The position numbers and the translations under genes were made by a program. This document shows, piece after piece, positions 18,541 through 25,308 of a stretch of DNA of 25,308 nucleotides. Numbering within the stretch: the stretch's first letter is position 1; each line of letters starts with the position of its first letter. Origin of the DNA: Mesaphorura yosii (lineage: Eukaryota; Arthropoda; Collembola; Poduromorpha; Tullbergiidae); contig WIXG01000709.1 in the NCBI GenBank assembly GCA_009869945.1, positions 1 through 25,308 of the forward strand, given 5' to 3'. Under the pieces are notes generated by a model. It was not told the DNA's origin. It saw only the letters and a list, made by a program, of their open reading frames with translations, and did no database searches.

Positions 18541-20225
18541 GACGAGAACACCATGGAATCCGAGACAAAGAAGACTTGAATCCAAATTGTTTACAATCAA
18601 TCTGTCACCGAAACACGCTTGAAGTATGCATTCGCATAATTCAGTATAATTAATTTAAATTAGGTGCATTAGTCGTGTCTTCGGATTGCAATCTTGTTTC
18701 GAATGAGCAACGAGTGAATCGGCAATTTAATTCAATTGAAAAGTAAATATTCCAACACTATAACGGGCCTCCCGTCTAGTGCGACACGTGTGATGCCCGT
18801 CAATTGAAGTAACTGAAACAATTAAATTTTATTTCTGGAATTATGATAACTACAAATTTCTAGACAGAGTAGATACAACTAATGAGAATCGACAAGAACC
18901 ATCGGATGTAGAATAGAATTTAATGAAAGTCTTATTCTGCTGATTAGTAAACTATGGAATAGGTTGTTAATTATGTAATTTTGGCGGGGAAGCGACGCGC
19001 TTCCACTTTGAACACTCCATGGACCCATTTTTCTGCTACCACACTTGACGTTGGCACTGTAGGAAAGAAAAGGTAGCAGCGAGTTGGATTTCCGTGACTT
19101 GGCATCACATAGCTAAAATTCCAAAATGGCAACTGAAATCACGACTCTGATGTACGCTCTAACATTTTGCCTTGATCTTCCATTGCACCCAAATGTGATC
19201 ATGATACCACGGTCGGAAAAACTTCAGCTTTCACACGTACAATCGGCGGGGCATGGCGCAGGTTTCACACATGGACGTCCTCAGCACGACTGAGCGCTCT
19301 GATCTAAAAGTGCAAGTAGACGCTCTGATCTTGGTTGCGTATGCCAACATGAGTACGAATGGCGGCCAGCTCCTCAAATTAGCGTTTGAACATTTGTCCG
19401 GGATATACCCGCCACAGATTGTAATTCTTGTCGACTTAATCAACTCATCATTCACCAAAGTTTGGTTCAAAGTGAAGGGGTTTGTGAATATTTTTGCCTG
19501 TCCGGTAAAATGAAGATGTACGTGGTTACGATGAAGGGGGTGGGATCATGGTCAAAATCAGATGAGAAACAGTTTTTGGAAATGTACACGTTATCAGCCA
19601 ATAATAATTCGAAAATGATGGCGCCCCCTGTGAAGTATAGGCAAAGTTTTGTGGGTAGGCGAAAAACCTTGGACCAGACAGCCGTGCGTGTGGCTCATGT
19701 AGTGAGATTTATTGGCGAAAATCTCGTGCTAAAACTTTATATGTTTCTCATTTACTATTTTACGTACTGATTTGAGCTAGCTGAATTAGCGCAAACCAAA
19801 CGTTAACAAATTAAACTCAAAGAATGTTTTTAGCGTTAAGTGTTTCAAAATAGCATTTGCGGGAAAAAGCAAACTCCTTAATGACAGACGTTGAGTTGTA
19901 ATAAACAAGTTTCAGTCAAAAAGTCAACATCCTTCAAGCGATGAGTCCAATCAAGGTGATTAAATTGAGCAAGTGTACTTTAAGGATTAAAATGGAAATA
20001 GAATGAATCGAAAAGATGGGCTTTAAGTACGGAGAGCGACAATCACAAGTTTGTTGATGGAAATCCTTAGGCTGAATTAATTTCGCGAAAGGTTTCTTCT
20101 CCAAGCGGAACAAGAACACTTGAATTCGGGCTCCTGAATGAGTTCTAAACCTAACTGAGAGACTAGTCAAACTTCTTTATCAAATGCTTCTGAAAGGTAG
20201 GGAAGGTTAGCAGATACTTTCGACG
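18541..20225. other. Long stretch with no recognised gene
   Basis: Two overlapping plus-strand frames at 19253-19513 (86 codons) and 19462-19770 (102 codons) are the only sizeable ones. Neither shows a domain, signal peptide or splice support, and I do not recognise them. About 20071-20225 is the leader of the ionotropic receptor and is duplicated downstream. Confidence 0.4.
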
Positions 20226-22793
20226 ATGGAATCACCAACAGCTTGGATTCTGATCTTGACCTTATCAGTTGCCATCTGTCCATGGTCAGCCTTTGGATTT
20301 TCTCTCGGATCTGAGCCGGCAAAAGTTCCAAGTCGAAGTCACGGTGAATCCCTAGTTTTTATCCACTCGGTCAATTGGTTCATAAACGAATTTCGAGATC
20401 ATTGGATCCATATCGCCATAAAAAGTCCCCTCGTTCAATTCGACCCTCCCACGCATCCGATATCAATTTCAAACGGTAGTGCTCGCTATCAGCTTCCAAG
20501 TAGGCTTCTTCAAAGCGAGAAGTTACCCAACCGTATGGTTCTCATACTTTTGCCCCAGCAGAACGAGCCGGTTGGTGACAACTTGACGAGAATGATGTTC
20601 CACGACGGAAATTTCAGGGATTGTGCTGGAAGAAGGTTGGAGTTGAGCGTACTGGACGACGACTTTGACTGCTCCTACTTGCCCACTAAGTTTGCACTAT
20701 TCTCATCCAGCGAGCTGAATTCAACCGACTTTGAGGTGTACAGCGGGAGGGATTTCTATCACTTCAGCTTGAACTACATTCAATTCAAAACCTGTATCGT
20801 CAAAATGGACGAGGCCCAAAATTTTGCGTACTACGACATTATGGAAGCGTTCGGAAGTCACTACACGCTTTTGCACTTGAAATTGTCCAATTGCAGCGGC
20901 GAGAAGGATCAAAGTTCTGGAAAGTGCAGGTTACTGTCCAAAAGATCGACAGCAATCGGTTTTTATTACGGCAAATGAAAATTATTGATCAAATTTTGTT
21001 CCAGGAGAGAAATCGAGGACGTAAACGAAAGACTCCTCGAGGCGAATTCCGGCCCTCATGTCCAGCGCCGGTGGGGAATTTACAACGAATCAGCAAAGGC
21101 GTGCACATCAATGGGAGGTCCGCATGCGACCGTCAAGGAGCTCCTGGCCATGGTCAGGAACATGACCCGTACGTCCATACGATGGGTAAACATCACAGAG
21201 AACCCATTCCGACCCGAACCGCTGCCCGTGGACTCGATTATCAAGTACTTGTCGATCAGTGACATTGAAATCGAACAACAAGACGTGAGATGCAATGGGC
21301 TCGACTCGTACTTCTTAAATTTGAGCATTGATTCTTGGGTCCAGTATGACTTTACATGGATGAGACCAACACGGAAGAACAAGTACGAAGCCGGTACGTC
21401 CGATCTCATACTCATCAAAACGGTGGATTGGTACGTGGCGACCTGCGATGGGGTTTACAAGAGCCTGAGCTACAAATTCTTTTTGGACCCATACGATTCC
21501 GCGACTTGGTATTTGTGCCTCTTCAACGTTCTTATCATGGCAGGCTTTGTCTTGGCCGTTTCCGTGTGCATTCGATCAGCACCAGACGCCTTCTGGGCCG
21601 TCGCACACAGTTTATTGATCACAGGGTTCTGTGCGCTGATTTCGGCATCCTCAATCACCGTTCGTCGAGAAATCAGGCGGACCAACGTCGTGAAAACGTG
21701 CTTCATTCTCACATTTGGCCTGTGGACCCTTTTGGCTACCATCTTGTCGGGAGCGTATAAAGGTCTCTTTATATCCGAGCTGGCCAGTCCAATTCCGACA
21801 ATGTCCACCTGGCACAGCGTTACGGAAATGGACGGGTTTACGCTGTTCTTGCGGCGTTACACAGGCCATCCAGATCAATGGGAAGGCAGAACATACACGA
21901 CTGAATTCTTGTACCGTGAAGAGTTTAAAGCCTTGCAAGCAAAAGAAGCCAACAAGACCAAGGCGAATGGAACACCGGCACCAGACATTTGCGCCAATTA
22001 CACAGCCGAGGTATCCAATGCCACTTACTATTCCTTGCCGGCTGAAGTTTGCCCGAAGATAGTCCGACTGCGGGAACTTGGAGTCAAAGATGAGATGATT
22101 CCGGACTGGAGTGGCTGGCAACTGCTGGAGCGAAATGAAAGCAACGCCAAAGCAGTAGCAGGCCTGATTCCGCGTGTCATCGTCCTTGCCTACCTGCCAC
22201 AATCCGTCACGACAAGGCAACTAATAACGGAACCGAATTTGAATCCGAATTTCACAGCCCGATTCACACAAGCAGTGTCCACGTGCCACAAGACCGGTGT
22301 GTTGGAAACGGAAGAGCAGCTTCGCTACTTGTCGGCGTATGTAAAAGAGCGGACGGGCCGGAATTTGATCCGAGTTGGTCAACGGGCGGGGAAAGAGTGG
22401 GTCGGCTACGAGTTTTCGCATCAAACGGGCGCCAGTGTGTCCCAGTACGCTTACAGACGGCTGCAAATGATTCTGTCGTCAGGAATCTTTGGACTTTGGG
22501 AAAAATGGTATAACAAGCGGTACCCGAAGGCATGGCGTGCTGAAATTGAGTGGATATCCAACAGAGGTGGTGGAAGTTGCCAAAATGTTGGTCCGAAACC
22601 TCTGGCAATGAACTCGAACCTGCAAACTGCGTTCTATCTTCTTTTGTATGGCTGCCTTTTCGCTCTCATTTGCCTGGCGATGGAATTTCTTCTCAAACTC
22701 ATGAAATCTGCTGGACAATTTGATTGGATGCGGAAGGTTTTCGGAGAGTTCAACCTGCAGACGTACTGGCATTCGGAGTCTTTCCTTCGTTGA
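20226..22793 (+). CDS. Ionotropic receptor (divergent iGluR-like chemoreceptor), two exons
   Basis: Exons 20226-20929 and 21005-22793 join in phase across a 75-bp intron (GTTACT...TTCCAG), giving 830 residues. The stop at 20976-20978 is intronic. A signal peptide lies near residues 8-25 (ILILTLSVAICPWSAFG). The extracellular N-terminal part and ligand-binding half S1 follow. M1 spans about 401-426, the pore-side segment about 430-450, M3 about 464-490 (LSGAYKGLFIS stands where iGluRs have SYTANLAAF), and S2 is glycosylation-rich (several N-x-S/T). GIFGLWEKWYNKRYP precedes M4 (about 775-799), a placement typical of iGluR/IR proteins. These receptors form cation channels in chemosensory cilia or dendrites. 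The SYTANLAAF motif is lost, as in divergent tuning IRs, so no ligand can be named. A polyA signal lies at 22889-22894. Confidence 0.8.
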
Positions 22794-23178
22794 CCTTACT
22801 TCATAATTTTTCGCAACTGCTTTAACAACATTTTACACACTTTACTGTTTTATTTGGCACTGACTGACTTTGTGATTGAGTTTTGAGTAATAAATCATAA
22901 GTACGTGTTATTTTCTTGCTCAAGCGCATTTAAAGCATTAAGTTGAACGAAATGAATTGAGAGACTGGATAGGATTGAACGACGGGAGGGGTTGGTTGAA
23001 TTAATTTCGAGAAAGGGTTTGCTCCTTCGATTCGCTCCTTCTGTTTGCAGAGCACTTGAATTGTTGAATGAGTTAAGTTCTTGGGCGACGAAGCGAAGTC
23101 ATCGTCGAATGTTTATGAAAGTTCAGAGGTTTAGACGAATTGTAACTGCCAAGCTTAACTTTATACGGACTTTAAAAA
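22794..23178. other. Intergenic between tandem receptor copies
   Basis: It holds AATAAA at 22889-22894 for the upstream receptor. From about 22996 it repeats the leader of that receptor (gaattaatttcg-gaaagg ... cacttgaatt, compare 20071-20140). Confidence 0.6.
22889..22894 (+). promoter_or_regulatory. Polyadenylation signal AATAAA of the ionotropic receptor
   Basis: Canonical hexamer about 95 bases past the stop codon. Confidence 0.5.
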
Positions 23179-23672
23179 ATGAAGTCACCAAAGGCTCTCA
23201 TTCTTTGCTTTGTCCAATTAACTGCCGTCATTTCATGGTCAACCCTTGTTTCTTCCGAACTAACTACGGTCCTCTTTACGGTCGGCCACTCGAGTTCATC
23301 CACTCCAATAACTGGCTCCGAGATCATTGCATCCACATCTCCATAAAGAGCGTCCTCATTCAGTTTGATCCACCCACGCATCCGGTATCAATATCAAATG
23401 GCACTTCTCACCATCAGTTGCCTAGCAGACACCAGCAAAGTGAGCACATAACTAATCGGATGGTCATAGTCATTTTGCCACAGCGGAACCAGCCCCTTGT
23501 CAACTTGTCCAAAAAGCTGCTCTCTGACGAAAGTTTGAGAGATTGTGCAGGGCGACGATTGGAATCACAAGCGAGCGACAGCCTTCGAAATTTTCACTCT
23601 GGTGTGATAATACCAAGCAATCTCTGCATATTCTGTGGTAAATTCCTTCTCCTAAAAATGACTGGACAAACT
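23179..23672 (+). pseudogene. Broken tandem copy of the ionotropic receptor N-terminus
   Basis: The ATG at 23179 opens a signal peptide (MKSPKALILCFVQLTAVISW) that matches the start of the upstream receptor (MESPTAWILIL). The frame then shifts, and the next frame carries LEFIHSNNW, HIQ-less HISIKSVLIQFDPPTHPVS and RDCAGRRLE, nearly the same as the upstream protein (VFIHSVNW, IAIKSPLVQFDPPTHPIS, RDCAGRRLE). Similarity fades near 23600-23670, and no transmembrane part follows. It is a partial tandem duplication that has decayed, and it includes about 180 bp of 5' leader. Confidence 0.85.
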
Positions 23673-24377
23673 CAACCGCTTGACAATGTCCCGTCAAGGC
23701 AAAAGCAAAGACGAAAATGATGAAACGCAACGATTAAGCTGCGACAGCGACAAAACTGGCATACTGGCACGCTTTCTTAAATATGTGGGCCAAAAATGCC
23801 CGCAATATCCTTCGTGGTGTGACATTTCCACGCATAAATATGCATTTTCTTGGAAAACAACAAAATCGGTAAAACATAAGCCTCGCCATTTGATGAAGCG
23901 ATAAGGCAAGCGGTTGGAGGATGGCTCGATGCTCGATACAATTACTATAGAATTTCTATACTTTGTTTTTGTCCGAGCAAAAACAGAAATGCAGAAACAG
24001 TGTGCGTATATGCTTTGCTTTAACTTTGCTTTAAGTAGGAGTCTATGTCCCCTTCCGAAAAATTTCGATATCTTGAGGGATCTGTGGAATGAAATGGGAT
24101 TTCTTTGTTTCGCGATGTTGGAGGAGCGACGCGAGACTTGAGGCTCAAAATTGTACTGCACTGGATAACCTGATTAAAAATTTAGTCGAAACCAACGAAA
24201 CTGCTTTTGCTTTTAGGTTTAAGGGAAATTTAGCAAGCGGGACGAGCAACTCTTCGATCTTAGGACAAAGGCAGACAATTGGTCATTTTGATCAGTTCCG
24301 AGAGGAACCTGCTATTCTTTGCTTACCACTTGCGAGTTGCGTACTCAAGTTGATAGCTGTAGTTTTTATAACTGGCC
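23673..24377. other. No recognised gene
   Basis: Open frames on both strands (for example minus 24161-23694, 155 codons) show no domain. The plus frame ending near 24394 has a hydrophobic end (LPLASCVLKLIAVVFITGLG) that could be receptor debris, but this is not secure. Confidence 0.3.
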
Positions 24378-24713
24378 TTGGCTGTGAATCTTGAACATGT
24401 TATCCACCAAGTTTGGGCGTTCCCTCATCGACTGGGCTGCCTGCTGGGCGTGCTGCCTTTGAGATGGGTTTTTGCTGGTGGACGTCGGTGTGAGCAGGCA
24501 AGGGTTGACTTGATCTCAGGCGGGAAGGGATTTCGGATCTGGCTTTGGTATGTCCTCACATCATCCACCCTCCTCCTGCGAGCCACTCACGTGTCAAGCA
24601 TAGTTCGAGTCCTGGCTTCGCGCTGGAGGACTGCCGGCAGACTCGACCTGGTTACTCAAGGCCACAACGTTGCGGTCGGAGCGATGGACCAGTACATGAG
24701 CGTCTGTCTCTAA
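24378..24713 (+). pseudogene. Probable N-terminal fragment of a gustatory receptor
   Basis: The 111-residue frame has the layout seen at the start of arthropod gustatory receptors: a short amphipathic start, then LGCLLGVLPLRW, a polar loop, and a hydrophobic helix beginning near FRIWLWYVLTSSTLLL. A second segment is not followed through, because the frame stops at 24711-24713. No later helices are seen in the remaining window. It may be a fragment or the first exon of a gene continuing to the right. Confidence 0.4.
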
Positions 24714-25308
24714 AGTCTGGATCCGATCAACTGGACCCCCCAGCCCGACACGGGTGCGGGATCACAACTCCAGGAAGGACGTGTCCATGACGTGACGTGA
24801 AATAAGCCCTTAGGTCCTCCATATTGTTACTCGTTTCTGAGAAAAGAGCCCTCAAAGTCGGTACTTTTGGAGGTTAGGTTAGGTTACTTTACAGTAGTTT
24901 TTGGGTTTGGGTGCCATTATCTCAGCGGCCAAGTATTCGATTGGGCTCTGGTGGGTGTCATGTTGCGGAGCAGATCCTTCTGCTTCGGATGACTCCATCG
25001 GGTGTCCAAAATTGTCTCTCCTTCCTGAAATACAGGTCCTCAAACGCGTTTTTGACAAATATGGACATTTTCCTAAATGAACTCGTTTTGGTGTATTTTG
25101 ACATTTTCTTGCCACCCATGCACAAAAGGATGGTTCCGGTTAAGGCCCTGTTTTCGGCTAAGCGCTCGCGATTGATGAGTCATATATCAATCGAAAGCTT
25201 ATGACCCAAGGATTCCAACAAAAAATATTTCACGTTGAAATCCCACTGCCTGCCCCCACAATGGCTTATCGAAGTTCAGGACTTTGACCGCAAAAATCTC
25301 CAAAATGA
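24714..25308. other. No recognised gene; short TTAGG run
   Basis: The sequence is crossed by short frames without domains. Three TTAGG-type units lie at 24871-24886. The right part looks like generic repetitive non-coding DNA, but I cannot assign a family. Confidence 0.4.
24871..24886. repeat. Short telomere-like (GGTTA)n run
   Basis: Three tandem GGTTA units, opposite in orientation to the tract at 11128-11163. Confidence 0.6.

Noticed and set aside
19253..19770. Two overlapping plus-strand frames as a gene
   Set aside because: No recognisable domain, signal peptide or convincing splice join; kept only as a note.
20985..22793. A separate gene starting at the Met at 20985
   Set aside because: That Met lies in the 75-bp intron; the exon joins in phase to the upstream signal-peptide exon.
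24600..24614. tRNA-like B box (TTCGAGTCC)
   Set aside because: No matching A box at proper distance and no cloverleaf arms could be drawn.

Overview
The window is eukaryotic and most likely arthropod. Genes are split by short GT-AG introns (mostly 43-85 bp), there are short runs of the arthropod telomere-type unit TTAGG/CCTAA, and the gene families are typical of hexapods: gustatory receptors, an ionotropic receptor, a Cys-loop channel and C-type lectins. A springtail-like (Collembola) genome is my best guess, but that is inference from family make-up, not proof.

Layout. 1-2888: most of a hAT DNA transposon on the minus strand, with a spliced BED-finger transposase that stays open across three introns, subterminal repeats and a terminal CAGGG end at 2888. 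3004-3206: the last exon of a C-type lectin-like gene (+), directly beside the transposon. 3590-4620: two convergent, decayed C2H2 zinc-finger remnants. 5285-6500: a decayed Ty3/gypsy pol fragment (RNase H and integrase zinc finger, minus) into which a 387-bp hAT-type MITE has inserted, flanked by a perfect 8-bp duplication. The gypsy fragment abuts the first exon of a secreted Kelch-like gene (minus, start 6689). 6973-8199: an intact single-exon seven-helix gustatory receptor (minus). 8351-8915: a three-exon C-type lectin-like gene (minus). 9634-10281: a half-length gustatory receptor (+). 10282-11450: non-coding, with a GC-rich foldable patch and an interstitial telomere-like tract.

11453-13118: a complete three-exon Cys-loop ligand-gated channel (minus), with a decayed copy of part of its second exon at about 13945-14095. 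14654-14866: a small cysteine-rich secreted peptide (+). 15289-16536: an intact secreted Kelch-type beta-propeller protein with a hydrophobic tail (+). 16918-18540: a composite gene (minus) with a signal peptide, a cysteine-rich EB-like part, a region resembling the stonustoxin-type (SNTX) domain and a C-terminal cysteine module. It carries three reading-frame breaks, each at or beside a short homopolymer. 18541-20225: mostly non-coding. 20226-22793: a complete two-exon ionotropic receptor (+), followed by a broken tandem copy (about 23179-23672). 24378-24713: a probable N-terminal gustatory-receptor fragment (+).

No operon or pathway is visible. The window reads as a neighbourhood of fast-evolving membrane receptors and secreted extracellular proteins shaped by local duplication, decay and transposons. 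The most novel items are the composite SNTX-like gene, the Cys-loop channel with an altered M2 entrance and unusual tail, the small cysteine-rich peptide, and the nested MITE/gypsy/Kelch insertion stack.
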